Assembly (NCBI GenBank): GCA_027489065.1 | Contig: JAIYAM010000001.1 | Span: 79,719-143,718, forward strand | Reading direction: 5' to 3' | From: Erythrobacteraceae bacterium | GTDB taxonomy: Bacteria; Pseudomonadota; Alphaproteobacteria; Sphingomonadales; Sphingomonadaceae | DNA: 64,000 bases | Shown here: positions 11,616-21,132 of the stretch, in pieces | Position numbering within the stretch: the stretch's first letter is position 1 | Layout: every line of letters starts with the position of its first letter | Notes under the pieces: generated by a model | Told to the model about the DNA's origin: nothing | Seen by the model: only the letters and a program-made list of their open reading frames with translations | Databases searched by the model: none | Translations under genes and position numbers: made by a program

Positions 11616-12397
11616 CAGCGCGCCCCGATCAGCTGGGCGGACTGGCCCAGCGCCGTCTCGAGCACGCCCCTCAGCTGCATGGTCATCACCGGCAGCGCGA
11701 TGATCATCGCGGCGATCCCGGCGAGCACGCCCGCCGGAAGCCCGAGCGCGAAGAGGTTGAGCGACGGCGCGGAGCGGGCCAGCAGGCCGGTGAGGATCTG
11801 CACCAGCAGCAGCACCAGCACCACCGGCAGCGCGATGGCGGCGGCGGTGGCCAGCCCGGCGCCGAAGAACATGACAAGGCTCTGCGCCCGCCATGCGCTC
11901 AACCCGTCACCGGCGGGGAGCAGGCGGTAGCTCTCGATCAGCAGCTCGAACCACAGAAGATGCGCGCCGGTGGCGTAGAACAGCAGGCTGAGGACAAGGC
12001 CGAAGAAGGTGCCGAGCGCGCCGGCCTGCGCGCCGCTTGCCGGGTCGATCGACGTGGCTATCGCGAGGCCCATCGTGCCCGCGATCTGTTCCGCCGCGAT
12101 CAGGGGTATCGCGAAGGCGAGTTGCAGCACGAAGCCGAGCATCATCCCGATGGCGATCTCGTGCAGCACGGCGAGGATCGCGGCGATGCTCGCCATCGCG
12201 GGGGGCGGCGCAAGCGGCACCCAGCTTGCGACGAAATAGCCGAGCACGAGGCTGAGCAGGATCCGCAAGGGTGCGGGCACCGCCGTCCCACCGATCATCG
12301 GCGCGGCCATCAGCGCGGCCCCGCAGCGGATCGAGAGGAACAGGATGTGCCACAGCATCGCCTCGATGCTGCCGAAGCCGAAATCGAGGACGTTCAT
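11615..12397 (-). CDS. fliR: Flagellar export gate protein FliR
   Basis: A 260-residue hydrophobic protein with about six membrane segments, matching FliR along its length (LFLSIRCGAALMAAPMIGG near the start, IGMMLGFVLQLAFAIPLIAA centrally). With FliP and FliQ it forms the helical core of the type III export gate in the MS ring. It starts 16 bp after fliQ and its stop overlaps the flhB start by one base, which indicates coupled translation of gate components. Confidence 0.93.
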   Translation of the reverse strand: MNVLDFGFGSIEAMLWHILFLSIRCGAALMAAPMIGGTAVPAPLRILLSLVLGYFVASWVPLAPPPAMASIAAILAVLHEIAIGMMLGFVLQLAFAIPLIAAEQIAGTMGLAIATSIDPASGAQAGALGTFFGLVLSLLFYATGAHLLWFELLIESYRLLPAGDGLSAWRAQSLVMFFGAGLATAAAIALPVVLVLLLVQILTGLLARSAPSLNLFALGLPAGVLAGIAAMIIALPVMTMQLRGVLETALGQSAQLIGAR

Positions 12398-12413
12398 GCG
12401 CGGCCCATCCGGC

Positions 12414-12686
12414 TCAGGCGCCCAGATCGGCGACCTGCGCCATGATCTCTCGGGTGAAGTCGGTGAGCAGCCCCATCATCGCCGCGCCCAGCACCACGAA
12501 CACCAGCGCGGTGATCGCCAGCTTGGGGATGAAGGACAGGGTCTGCTCGTTGACCGAGGTGGCTGCCTGGATGATCCCGACGACGAGGCCGACCACCAGC
12601 GCCGCGATCAGCGCCGGACCGGCGATCAGCGCGGTCACCCACAGCGTCTGGTCGGCGAGCGCGAGAAGCTGCGTGTCCTCGCCCAC
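12414..12686 (-). CDS. fliQ: Flagellar export gate protein FliQ
   Basis: A 90-residue protein with two hydrophobic hairpin helices, the normal FliQ size. The segment LVVGLVVGIIQAATSVNEQT followed by LSFIPKL is the strongest family signature. I place the start at a GTG (12686) that shares one base with the fliP TAG; this gives the family's usual N terminus ([20 protein letters not shown]). The 400-residue frame upstream is a shadow of fliP. Confidence 0.9.
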   Translation of the reverse strand: MGEDTQLLALADQTLWVTALIAGPALIAALVVGLVVGIIQAATSVNEQTLSFIPKLAITALVFVVLGAAMMGLLTDFTREIMAQVADLGA

Positions 12687-13516
12687 TAGGAGAAGCTCAT
12701 CGCAAGGCTGCCCATCAACAGCGCCCAGCCGTCGACCAGCACGAACAGCAGCAGCTTGAAGGGCAGGGATATGATCGTCGGGCTCAGCATCATCATGCCG
12801 AGGCTCATGAGCACGCTCGCCACCACGAGATCGATGACGAGGAAGGGCAGGAAGATCATGAAGCCGATCTGGAAGGCGGTCTGGAGTTCGGAGGTGACGA
12901 AGGCGGGCAGCAGGATCGAGAAGGGCACATCCGCGCCGCTCTTGAAGGTCCCGCCGCCCGCCACATCGGTGAACATCATCAGGTTCGATTCGCGGGTCTG
13001 GCGCAGCATGAAGGCATGGAACGCCTCGCCTGCCTCGCCAATCGCGGCATCGGCGCTGATGGTGCCCGCGGCGTAGGGCGCGATCGCCTGGGTGTTCACC
13101 ACGTCGAGGGTCGGGGCCATGACGAAGAGCGAGAGGAACAGCGCCAGCCCCGCCAGCACCTGCCCCGGGGGCGATCCCTGCAAGCCCAGCGCCTGCCGCA
13201 GGATCGAGAGCACCACGAGGATGCGCAGGAAGCTCGTCATCATCAGCACCAGCGCGGGCAGGATGGTGAGGAGCCCCATCACCACCAGCAGCTGGAGCGA
13301 CATGCTCAAGGGGCTGTCCCCCCCTCCATTGGCACCCGCACCCTTGTCCCCCAGCGCCCGCTCGACCGCCGCGCCGACGCCTGCCGAAACCGGATCGGGT
13401 GCGGGCATGGTGGCGGCGGCAGGCGCGGCGGCGTGCGCCAGCTCGGGCGTGAGCCATAACATGGTTAACGCGGCAAGGCAGGCGAGGGCCGCACGGACTA
13501 TCGGGAAGCGGAGCAT
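12686..13516 (-). CDS. fliP: Flagellar export gate protein FliP
   Basis: A 276-residue protein that starts with a cleavable signal peptide ([20 protein letters not shown], ending ELAHA), as is usual for FliP. The core motifs are the [20 protein letters not shown] segment and the C-terminal [20 protein letters not shown] segment. Five FliP copies assemble the export gate. The ATG at 13516 shares one base with the fliO stop. A single GGTTAAC lies in the leader coding region but is not paired with another site. Confidence 0.94.
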   Translation of the reverse strand: MLRFPIVRAALACLAALTMLWLTPELAHAAAPAAATMPAPDPVSAGVGAAVERALGDKGAGANGGGDSPLSMSLQLLVVMGLLTILPALVLMMTSFLRILVVLSILRQALGLQGSPPGQVLAGLALFLSLFVMAPTLDVVNTQAIAPYAAGTISADAAIGEAGEAFHAFMLRQTRESNLMMFTDVAGGGTFKSGADVPFSILLPAFVTSELQTAFQIGFMIFLPFLVIDLVVASVLMSLGMMMLSPTIISLPFKLLLFVLVDGWALLMGSLAMSFS

Positions 13517-13827
13517 CAGACGTTCTCCGGCAGGATCGCAGGCGCAGGCGTTTCGCCCAGCGCGACTTCGCCGAGCCGGACCATCCCCTGCCGGGTGCAA
13601 CCGAGCAGGATCTCGCGGTCACGGAAGCGCACAACGGCAAGCTTCATGCCCGGCCCGATCAGGCTCGTCTCGACCAGCTGGAGCTGGCGCGCGCTCCCGG
13701 CGCGAGCGCCCGCGCCGGACGCGCCCTGAAGGCGGGTCTGGAGCCAGCGGGTCAGCCACAGGCTGCCCCAGATCAGCCCACCCAGCAGCGGCAGCAGCAG
13801 CGCGAGGCGCAGGAGATATTCGAGCAT
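13516..13827 (-). CDS. fliO: Flagellar protein FliO
   Basis: A 103-residue bitopic membrane protein: one N-terminal membrane segment ([20 protein letters not shown]), then a basic linker and the FliO beta motif [20 protein letters not shown], then [10 protein letters not shown]. FliO chaperones assembly of the FliP ring. It lies in the canonical order between fliN (12-bp gap) and fliP (1-bp overlap). Confidence 0.88.
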   Translation of the reverse strand: MLEYLLRLALLLPLLGGLIWGSLWLTRWLQTRLQGASGAGARAGSARQLQLVETSLIGPGMKLAVVRFRDREILLGCTRQGMVRLGEVALGETPAPAILPENV

Positions 13828-13839
13828 CGCGGGGCCGCC

Positions 13840-14259
13840 CTACTTGAGCAGGTCGTCAAGGTTGAAGGGATCGTCGTCGACAGGCGCAGGGGCCGGTGCC
13901 TCGGGTTCGGGCGCTGTGAAGTCGGCAGCAGAAGCAGGGGCGGGAGCCGGAGCGGAAGTGGCAGCGGCAGGCGGGGCCATGCCCGGCGGCGGGGGCACGT
14001 CCTGCCCGTCCTCGCCCACCAGGCTTACGATCCGCAGGGCAAAGCGGCCCTTCTCGGCCACCACCTCACCGCGCGCAATCACCCGGCCATTGGCGGTGAC
14101 ATCGAGCAGCTCGTCGGTCAGCCGGTCGAGCGTCACGGTGCTCCCCTCGCCAAGCGTCAGCACGTCGCGCAGCGGCAACTCGGCCCGGCCAAGCTCGACC
14201 GAAAGGCGCACGGCGACATCGCCGAAGCGGGAGAAAGCGGCAGGCTGGACAGCGTTCAT
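13840..14259 (-). CDS. fliN: Flagellar motor switch protein FliN
   Basis: A 139-residue protein with the SpoA domain at residues 12-80 (VRLSVELGRAELPLRDVLTL, then GRVIARGEVVAEKGRFALRI). The order is unusual: most FliN have a variable N-terminal extension before SpoA, while this one has a Pro/Ala-rich C-terminal tail of about 50 residues ending in the acidic DDDPFNLDDLLK. FliN forms the lower C ring and docks FliH. The start overlaps the fliM stop by 4 bp. Confidence 0.88.
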   Translation of the reverse strand: MNAVQPAAFSRFGDVAVRLSVELGRAELPLRDVLTLGEGSTVTLDRLTDELLDVTANGRVIARGEVVAEKGRFALRIVSLVGEDGQDVPPPPGMAPPAAATSAPAPAPASAADFTAPEPEAPAPAPVDDDPFNLDDLLK

Positions 14260-15236
14260 GGCCGGGCACCTTGATGAGCGACAGGGGGATACGTAGCGTG
14301 AGCGGAAGGCGGGAAGCGGGTCAGGCGGATCGCCATGTGGTCCGCTGCGGTGCCGACGCTGCCGTGGGCGAGCAGGGTCTCGCCGACCATCAGCGGCACC
14401 TGCCGCCCCATCGTCAGCGGGATCATGTCACCCGGGGCGAGGGTCTGGAGCCGGGCGAGCGAGAGATCGAATTCGGCAAGCACCACGTGGAGCGGCAGCG
14501 GCACCTCGGCAAAGGGAGTGGCGAGGCCGGTCGCAGGGCTGCGGGCAAGGCGCGGGCGAACACGGCGGCGGCCACCGGGCAGCAGGCGCCCCATCCGCTC
14601 GGCCGCCACGGCCAGCGCCGCACGCCAGGTGCAGCCCTGCCGGTTGGCGATCTCGATGACGAAGAACAGCGCCTCGTCGTCAAGCGCGAAGGGCTTGAGG
14701 CGCGCCGCGCTCTCGCTGCGCACGATCACCTCTCCGGATTTGGAAGCGGCGGCCCCGGCGGCGGCGATCGGCGGCGGCATGTCGCCATAGCTTGCACGGG
14801 TGATCGCGGCGGCGATCATCGTCGCGGTCTCCTCGACCAGCAGCGCCGCCGACCGCGGCAGCACCTCGGGCACGCCCCCCGCGATCCGCCCGTCCCCGCC
14901 GAAGCTGCGGTCGGTGAGCGCGATCGCGGTGGCGAAATCGAAGCTGAGCAGCGCGGTCTCGCCGGTCGCGCCGACCCGGACGAGGCTGTTGGCGGCGATC
15001 TGGCCAATGCGCTTCAGCGCGTCGGCGCCGGTCATCCTCTCGGGCTCGCCGATGCCGACCTCGAGCCGGTCGCCCGAGAGCAGGGCCGACAGGTCGTCGG
15101 CGAGCAACCGCGCAAGGTCACGCCGCCAAGCGGCCAGCAGCGCGGCGCTTTCCTCGGGACGCGGCCCGCGTGTGGTGAGCTCCGGGCAGTGCACCGCCGC
15201 AGCGCGCGCCGCGCCGAAATCATGGGCCATCCTCAT
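14256..15236 (-). CDS. fliM: Flagellar motor switch protein FliM
   Basis: A 326-residue C-ring component. The C-terminal SpoA half (AEVPLPLHVVLAEFDLSLARL, written in two parts FAEVPLPLHVVLAEF and DLSLARLQTLAPGDMIPLTM) is clear; the middle domain is divergent. The usual N-terminal CheY-binding peptide is not obvious. I use the ATG at 15236, which overlaps the fliL stop as ATGA; a second ATG lies two codons downstream. No che genes are in the window, so the partner response regulator must be elsewhere. Confidence 0.85.
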   Translation of the reverse strand: MRMAHDFGAARAAAVHCPELTTRGPRPEESAALLAAWRRDLARLLADDLSALLSGDRLEVGIGEPERMTGADALKRIGQIAANSLVRVGATGETALLSFDFATAIALTDRSFGGDGRIAGGVPEVLPRSAALLVEETATMIAAAITRASYGDMPPPIAAAGAAASKSGEVIVRSESAARLKPFALDDEALFFVIEIANRQGCTWRAALAVAAERMGRLLPGGRRRVRPRLARSPATGLATPFAEVPLPLHVVLAEFDLSLARLQTLAPGDMIPLTMGRQVPLMVGETLLAHGSVGTAADHMAIRLTRFPPSAHATYPPVAHQGARP

Positions 15237-15832
15237 TGGACGAGGAACCCCTTGAAGTGGACCGCATCGATCCCGCCGAAGCCCTCTTTCTCCTCGAGCA
15301 CCTCGTTGATCGCCTTGGCGAGCCTTCCGGCAATGCGCTTCTTGCCGTCCACGCTGTAGGCCTCGGCCTCGGTGGTGGCGGCGAGCTGGGCGAGGATCGC
15401 CGAACGGATCGCGAGTTCGTGGGTCTTGACCCATTGCAGCACCCGCCCGTCGCGGCGGGTCGAAACCGCGAGCTCGACCTGCACCAGCCCCGGCGAATCC
15501 GCGAGGTTGGAGGTGAAGCCCTCGGCGAAGGAGTAATAGGCGGTGCGATACTTGCTCCCGCCCTCGCCATAGACGGGGGCGGCGGCGTCCTTCTCCTTGC
15601 TCGCACCGGCAAAGGGATAGGGGTCCTCATCGGACTTGAGCACCAGCTTGGGCTCGTCGGGTTCGTGCTTGCTTTCCATGCCGGGGATCAATCCCATCGC
15701 GAAGGCGCCGTAAGCCCCGCCCGCGCCGAGCCCGAGCAGCACCACGGCGCCGAGGACCAGCTTGATCGCTCCGCCCTTCCCGGACTTGCCGCCTTCGCCC
15801 GCATTGTCGGACTTGTCCTTGCCCTTGGCCAC
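15233..15832 (-). CDS. fliL: Flagellar basal body protein FliL
   Basis: A 199-residue single-pass membrane protein: a charged cytoplasmic N terminus, a membrane helix at about residues 22-48, then a periplasmic domain with the FliL pattern (YYSFAEGFTSNLADSPGLVQ, ending AVHFKGFLVQ). FliL surrounds and stabilises stators. It follows fliK by 37 bp and overlaps fliM by 4 bp. Confidence 0.9.
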   Translation of the reverse strand: MAKGKDKSDNAGEGGKSGKGGAIKLVLGAVVLLGLGAGGAYGAFAMGLIPGMESKHEPDEPKLVLKSDEDPYPFAGASKEKDAAAPVYGEGGSKYRTAYYSFAEGFTSNLADSPGLVQVELAVSTRRDGRVLQWVKTHELAIRSAILAQLAATTEAEAYSVDGKKRIAGRLAKAINEVLEEKEGFGGIDAVHFKGFLVQ

Positions 15833-15869
15833 CGTGTCAGCTCCCCGTTGTCTTCAACTTGCGTCGTCG

Positions 15870-17690
15870 TCAGGCGAACAGCCCGCCGGAAGGCGAGGCC
15901 GGGCTGGCGGAGCCGTTCTCCTCCGCCTCGGAACGGGCCGCGAGTGCGGCGGCGGTCGAGGAGCGGCGGTGGTCCGGCGCAGCCTCGCCGTCTCGCGATC
16001 CCGATTGCCCGAGGTATGGTTGCGAGGCCCCTTGCCCGCCACTAGGGGATGACCCTGAGCGGTGCTCGCCAGTCCCGCTCTGGAACGCCCCGTTCTGGCC
16101 CATCTGCCCTCCGGAGGCGTCGGGCGAGGCCGACGCGGCGGCCACGGCGCGATCGGCAAGGGCGGCCTGGATCGCCGGGACGAAGCCCGGATCGCGGCTC
16201 GCCAGAACCGCACGCCAGCCCTCGGCCCCGCTCGCCTCGAGCCGCAGCGAAACCGCCCCGAACTCGGCATGCTGGAGCGTCATCGCGGGCCTTGCCGCGC
16301 GGAGCGCCTCACGAAGGTCGCCGACCTGGTCGATGGTCGATTGCTGTGTCGATGGCTGCTGGGGTGCCGGAGCGTGGCTGCGCGAATCCCCGCGCTCGGT
16401 GACGGGCACAGGCGCCTGTGGCAGCGCGGCGGCCGGCGCGGTGTTGGCGGAAGGGGCGGGTGCATCGGACCAAGCGGCGGCGTCAGGTGCTGCCACCTCG
16501 GCAAGCGCCGCGAATACGGCAGGATCGGGCGCGATGGCCGGAGCCGACGCAAACGCCGCTGACTGCGAGACGCCATGCCGGGGCGAGGCCGCCGGAGCGG
16601 CGCGAGCAGGCTCGGAGGAGAGAGCCGGGAGCGCGTCTCCCTCCCCGGCCGGCGCCGCTGGCGGGGCGGGGAACAGTGCCGCAGGGGCGGGGGTGATGGA
16701 TGTTGGCGGTGCCGCGGGCTTCGGTGCAGGCGTTGCGGCAAGTCGCATCGCAGCCGGGGCCGACGCCACGATCGTGACCGGTCCGGATGCGGCAAGGGGA
16801 TCGGGAACCTCTGACGGCGGGGCAACGGGTGGCACCGCCGGCGCAATGCTCTGCGCGACAGGAGGAGAGGCGATCGGGGCGGCGAAGGACGACGGCAGAT
16901 CAGGCTCCCCGAGATCGGGATCGTCAGCCCCATCCGGCGAGGTGGTTGCAGGAGCGGGCTCGGGCAACCCCGATGCCAAGGGCAGGGTGGCATTCACGGC
17001 CGCAAGAGCCGGAGAGCGGAATGGGGCCGATTCGCGGGACAGCGCAGGCTCGCTGGGCGAGGCTGCGACCGGCACGGGTCCGGCATCATCGGCGCCCACC
17101 ACCGGGACAGCATCGTCCTCGATGCGCCGGACGAGCGGGCTGACAGCCGGCAGCGGTGTGAGGCCTGAGGGCGTGTTCGGGAGCAGCAGCAGCGCCGCGG
17201 CGTTCGTCTCCGGCGCCGCGATCTGCTCCGCACTGGGCTCTGGCGCGGTGGTGTCGGCCTCCGGACTGCGTGGCAGCGCCCCTTCCGGCGCGGGCGCAAG
17301 CGGCGCGGGCGGCATCGGCATTGGCACAACCGGCAAGGCGGCGCCCGGCAGCGGCAGGTTCCTGCCGGTCGGCATCCGCTCCGCGAGCGCCGGAACCGGC
17401 CCGGCCATGGTCGCCGCAGGCGCGGGGACGAGAAGCGCTGTCCGGCCCGGGCCGCCGCTCGTCAGGGTGCCGGGCAGGCTGATGGCAGGGGCAGGCGGGG
17501 CAGGCTCCTCCGTGAGCATCGGCCCGGTCGACGCAGGCACCACTGCGGCGGCACTGACCGGCGGCAGGGCCGCGTCCAGAAGCCCTGCGAAATCGAGCCC
17601 GTTGCCCTCGCCCGTGCCCAAGGGTGGCAGGGCCGGCATGGAGGCGGGCATGGGCGACAGGGAGAGCGTCTCGGGCAGGAAGGGGATCAT
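15870..17690 (-). CDS. fliK: Flagellar hook-length control protein FliK
   Basis: A 606-residue protein, most of it an Ala/Pro/Ser-rich low-complexity ruler region. The conserved Flg_hook domain is near the C terminus (TLQHAEFGAVSLRLEASGAE, then GWRAVLASRDPGFVPAIQAA). FliK measures the hook and signals FlhB. I chose the ATG at 17690, 8 bp after GAGG, over a frame reaching 17726. High GC and a repetitive proline region create long spurious frames on the other strand. Confidence 0.85.
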   Translation of the reverse strand: MIPFLPETLSLSPMPASMPALPPLGTGEGNGLDFAGLLDAALPPVSAAAVVPASTGPMLTEEPAPPAPAISLPGTLTSGGPGRTALLVPAPAATMAGPVPALAERMPTGRNLPLPGAALPVVPMPMPPAPLAPAPEGALPRSPEADTTAPEPSAEQIAAPETNAAALLLLPNTPSGLTPLPAVSPLVRRIEDDAVPVVGADDAGPVPVAASPSEPALSRESAPFRSPALAAVNATLPLASGLPEPAPATTSPDGADDPDLGEPDLPSSFAAPIASPPVAQSIAPAVPPVAPPSEVPDPLAASGPVTIVASAPAAMRLAATPAPKPAAPPTSITPAPAALFPAPPAAPAGEGDALPALSSEPARAAPAASPRHGVSQSAAFASAPAIAPDPAVFAALAEVAAPDAAAWSDAPAPSANTAPAAALPQAPVPVTERGDSRSHAPAPQQPSTQQSTIDQVGDLREALRAARPAMTLQHAEFGAVSLRLEASGAEGWRAVLASRDPGFVPAIQAALADRAVAAASASPDASGGQMGQNGAFQSGTGEHRSGSSPSGGQGASQPYLGQSGSRDGEAAPDHRRSSTAAALAARSEAEENGSASPASPSGGLFA

Positions 17691-17735
17691 CGTCACGTCC
17701 TCACGACAGGCGCCGGTCAGCGGCACGGCCTTGCA

Positions 17736-18167
17736 TCATTCCAGAGATTGCAACTTGCGTGCCAGCGGCAGTCCGTGCCCCTGCTCACGCCGCTCCTTCG
17801 CCGCGTCGAGGGCGGCGCGGGCCTCGGTCTCCAGCTCGGCGAGGCGGCGTGCGCGGGTCTCGGCGAGGGCCAGGGCCTCGGTCGCCCAGGCGCTCTGGCG
17901 GCGCGCGTCCTGCGCCCCGCCCTCGGCATGGGCAGCGATCTGGGCGAGTCCGGCGGTGAAGGCCGCCCGCCCCTGCAAGGCGGCGCCAGAGGTTTCCCCC
18001 GCACGCGGCGCGCTGGCCGCGACCAGCCGACGGCTCCGTTCGGCCAGCGCGTGGCTGCGCGCCTCGGCCTCGAGCGTTTCGGCGAGGCCGCGCAGCGCCT
18101 GCTTCCTCGCCACATCGGCGATCAGCCGCTGGCGTGCGATCAGCGCGAGGCGCCGCGCCTCACGCAT
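17736..18167 (-). CDS. fliJ: FliJ-like export protein
   Basis: A 143-residue, Ala/Arg/Glu-rich, wholly helical (coiled-coil) protein in the standard fliJ position between fliI and fliK. Its start overlaps the fliI stop by 8 bp. FliJ is the stalk of the export ATPase ring and carries chaperones to FlhA. Sequence conservation of FliJ is low, so position and coiled-coil character carry most of the weight. Confidence 0.75.
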   Translation of the reverse strand: MREARRLALIARQRLIADVARKQALRGLAETLEAEARSHALAERSRRLVAASAPRAGETSGAALQGRAAFTAGLAQIAAHAEGGAQDARRQSAWATEALALAETRARRLAELETEARAALDAAKERREQGHGLPLARKLQSLE

Positions 18168-19488
18168 CCTGCATCAGCGCCAGCAAGGCCGCCTGGCTCG
18201 GGCCCAGCGCCTCGGCTTGCCCGCGCGCCTGCGTCAGGAAGGCGTCGATCGGCTGCGACAGCGCAAGCGCCTCGTCGAGCAGCGGGTCGCCCCCGGCGCG
18301 GTAGGCCCCCATCATCACCAGATCGCGCCCGGCTTCACGTGCCGCGATCAGCGCGCGCAACCGGCGGGCGGCAGCGGCAATCGGCGGCGGGACGAGATCG
18401 TCCATCACCCGGCTCAGCGAGGCGGGCACGTCGATCGCAGGGTAGTGCCCGCGCTGCGCCAGTTCGCGCGAGAGCACGACATGCCCATCAAGGATCGCCC
18501 GCGCAGTATCGACCACCGGATCATTGGTGTCGTCCCCGTCGGCGAGCACGGTGTAGATGCCGGTGACCGCCCCGCCGGACCGAGCGGAATTCCCCGCCCG
18601 CTCGACAAGGCGCGTGACCGCGGCAAGCGCGCTCGGAGGATAGCCCCGCGCCGCTCCGGGCTCGCCGAGCACCAGCGCCAGCTCGCGCGCAGCGTGGGCG
18701 ACCCGGGTCAGGCTGTCGAGGATCAACAGCACCTCGCGGCCCTGAGCACGGAAATACTCGGCAATGCTGCTGGCATATTGCGCAGCGCGCAGCCGCAGGT
18801 TGGGCGCATGGTCGGCGGGAACCGCGACCACCACGATCCCGCCCCGCCGCGCGCCCGCCATGTGCCGGTTCACGAAGTCCGAAACCTCGCGCGCGCGCTC
18901 ACCGATCAGCGCCACGACGGTGACGTCGGCGACCGCATGGCCGGCGATGGTATCGACCAGCACCGACTTGCCGACGCCCGAGCCGGCCATGATTCCCAGC
19001 CTCTGCCCCACACCCATCGTGGCGAGCGCGTTGATCGCGCGCACCCCGCAGTCGAACGGCTTGCGCACGCTCGCCCGCTCGAGCGCGCCTTCGCGGCGAC
19101 CGGCGAGCGGCCAGGCGAGCGGCAGGTCGAGCCGCGGGCCGCCGTCGATCGGCTCGCCGAGCGCATCGACCGCGCGGCCAAGCAGCGCCTCGCCGACCCG
19201 CACCTCTCCGGGTGCTCCGAGCGCCCGCACCCGCGCCTGCGGGCGCAGCAGCATGGCATCTCCCAGAAGCATCATCAGCGAATGCCCGGCGCGAAAGCCG
19301 ATTACCTCGGCGAGGCACTCCGCGCCCGCATCATTCTCGATCAGCCCCAGCGAGCCGACCGGCAGCGGAAGCCCGGCGACCTCGATCAGCCCGCCGTCGC
19401 AGGCGACCACGCGCCCCGTCAGCACCGGACCGGCGGCGACCGGCGCGCTGCGCATGCGGGCAAGATCGAGCTGGAGCTCGGCGATCAT
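18160..19488 (-). CDS. fliI: Flagellum-specific export ATPase FliI
   Basis: A 442-residue ATPase related to the F1 beta subunit that energises substrate unloading at the export gate. The Walker A motif GSGVGKS is at residues 169-175 and Walker B LLILD near 254-258, with ALIGERAREV and GYPPSALAAVTRLVERAGN between and after them. The ATG at 19488 overlaps the fliH stop as ATGA; the longer 634-residue frame is a shadow running through fliH. Confidence 0.95.
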   Translation of the reverse strand: MIAELQLDLARMRSAPVAAGPVLTGRVVACDGGLIEVAGLPLPVGSLGLIENDAGAECLAEVIGFRAGHSLMMLLGDAMLLRPQARVRALGAPGEVRVGEALLGRAVDALGEPIDGGPRLDLPLAWPLAGRREGALERASVRKPFDCGVRAINALATMGVGQRLGIMAGSGVGKSVLVDTIAGHAVADVTVVALIGERAREVSDFVNRHMAGARRGGIVVVAVPADHAPNLRLRAAQYASSIAEYFRAQGREVLLILDSLTRVAHAARELALVLGEPGAARGYPPSALAAVTRLVERAGNSARSGGAVTGIYTVLADGDDTNDPVVDTARAILDGHVVLSRELAQRGHYPAIDVPASLSRVMDDLVPPPIAAAARRLRALIAAREAGRDLVMMGAYRAGGDPLLDEALALSQPIDAFLTQARGQAEALGPSQAALLALMQDA

Positions 19489-20132
19489 GCCCGCACCGCG
19501 GCAGCGATAGCGCGGCGCCATTCCTCGGGACCGTCGCTGACCGCGCCGTCCGGCCCCTCGATGCGCAAGGCACCGCGCGCGATGGCCGGGTCGGGCACCA
19601 CGCCCCAGCCGGCGAGCGCATCGGGCCCGATCATGGCGATGTCGGCAGGGTGGAGATGCAACGCGAGCGTCTCGGTCGCCCCGCCGATCCGCCGCGCCGC
19701 CGCCTCGCAGCGCCCCAGCAGGCCATCGCGATCGACCGCCGCCTCGCCCAGCACGCCTTCGGTAAGCGCCATGACCGTCGCGGCAAGATCCTCGGCCAGA
19801 ACGGCGAGCGCCGCTTCGTCCAGAGCGCGAAAGGTGAGGCGCAGCGCCCGCTGGCGGGCGGCGTTTTCCTGGGCGTCGATCTCGGCCGCAGCGCGCCCCG
19901 CCGCCTCCCCCCGCGCATAGGCGAGCCTCACGGCCTCGACCTGCGGATCGGGCTGCGGCACCTCGTCCGGAGGCGAAGGCGCAGCCGCTTCGGGTTCGCC
20001 GAAAGGCAGTGCCTCGCGGAACGCCCCCCGCGTCCCGGCGCCCTCGCCCATCAGCGCGAGCCATCCCGGACCGCCGCCCGGTGCGGGATCGGCATGCTCA
20101 AGCCCCGCAAGCTGCCCGAGCCAATCAGACAA
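19485..20132 (-). CDS. fliH: Flagellar assembly protein FliH
   Basis: A 215-residue protein with an acidic, proline-rich N terminus and a central helical stretch rich in Ala and Glu (VRLAYARGEAAGRAAAEIDA), followed by a vacuolar-ATPase-E-like C-terminal domain. FliH dimers hold FliI and tether it to FliN. The gene overlaps fliG by 8 bp and fliI by 4 bp. Low sequence conservation is normal for FliH; gene order supports the call. Confidence 0.82.
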   Translation of the reverse strand: MSDWLGQLAGLEHADPAPGGGPGWLALMGEGAGTRGAFREALPFGEPEAAAPSPPDEVPQPDPQVEAVRLAYARGEAAGRAAAEIDAQENAARQRALRLTFRALDEAALAVLAEDLAATVMALTEGVLGEAAVDRDGLLGRCEAAARRIGGATETLALHLHPADIAMIGPDALAGWGVVPDPAIARGALRIEGPDGAVSDGPEEWRRAIAAAVRA

Positions 20133-21132
20133 ATTCTCCGCTCCCGCTGCCGATCACGATCTCGCCCGAATCGGCAAGACCCCGGGCGATCTCGACAATC
20201 GCCTTCTGCGCGGCGAGCACCTCGCTCTTGGCAAGACGCCCGCGCAGCTCGATCTCGTCGCGCACGCCGTCCGCGGCGCGGCTCGACATGGCGGCGAAGA
20301 AGGGCGTGCGGTCGGGCTCCTTGAGGCCCTTCAAGGCATCGATGAGCTTCTCGTTGTCGACGTCCCGCAGCAGGCGGCCCATCGATTGCGGGTCCAGCAC
20401 GAACAGCATTTCGAAGGTGAACAATTGCTCCTCGATCTTCTCGGCCAGCGGCGCATCGCGCTCGGCGATGGCGGGGAGCACGGTGTTGCGCAGCTCGCCC
20501 GCGGCCAGGTTGATGAGGTTCGCCGCCTCGCGCGGACCGCCGATCATCAGCGCCGCGGTGCCATAGGTGGCGGAGATGCGCTGGGTCAGCAGGGTATCGA
20601 TGGTGGCGATCGCGGTCGCGGATATCGTGCCGCTCTTGGCGACCCGCTCGACCACCAGCGATTGCAGTTCCAAGGGCAGCATGGCGAGCACCTCGGCAGC
20701 GGGTTCGGGTTCGATCAGCAGCAGCAGCGCGGCGATCACCTGCGGGTGCTCGTCGAGGATCAGCCGCACCAGCACGCCCGGCGCAAGCCACTGCGCGAGT
20801 TCGAGGCTGCGCGGCGGCGCGTCCGGCGCGATGCGCTGCATCATGCTGTCCGCGCGCGCCGGGCCGAGCGCCTTGTCGAGCAAGGTGCGCACGCGGTCGT
20901 CCCGTCCGCGCCGAGGCAGGGTCTCGCGCGCCGCCTCGCCCGCGAAATCGGCGAGCGCCTCGGCCATGTGCGGAGCCTCGACCTCGCCCAGCGCCATCAT
21001 CGCCGCGCCGAGCTTTTCCAGCTCGGCGGGCGAAAGGCGTGCGAGGAGGCCGGTCGCCTCCTCGTCGCCGAGCAGCATCAGGAACACCGCGGCGCGATCG
21101 ACCCGGCTGAGGAGGGCTTGTTCGAGGCTCAT
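20125..21132 (-). CDS. fliG: Flagellar motor switch protein FliG
   Basis: A 335-residue rotor protein. The N-terminal SRVDRAAVFLMLLGDEEATG segment binds FliF, the middle domain has the EHPQ motif (LILDEHPQVIAALLLLIEPE), and the C-terminal domain carries the charged torque helix (RAADGVRDEIELRGRLAKSE). All three armadillo-like parts are present at normal length. It overlaps fliF by 4 bp and fliH by 8 bp. Confidence 0.95.
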   Translation of the reverse strand: MSLEQALLSRVDRAAVFLMLLGDEEATGLLARLSPAELEKLGAAMMALGEVEAPHMAEALADFAGEAARETLPRRGRDDRVRTLLDKALGPARADSMMQRIAPDAPPRSLELAQWLAPGVLVRLILDEHPQVIAALLLLIEPEPAAEVLAMLPLELQSLVVERVAKSGTISATAIATIDTLLTQRISATYGTAALMIGGPREAANLINLAAGELRNTVLPAIAERDAPLAEKIEEQLFTFEMLFVLDPQSMGRLLRDVDNEKLIDALKGLKEPDRTPFFAAMSSRAADGVRDEIELRGRLAKSEVLAAQKAIVEIARGLADSGEIVIGSGSGEFV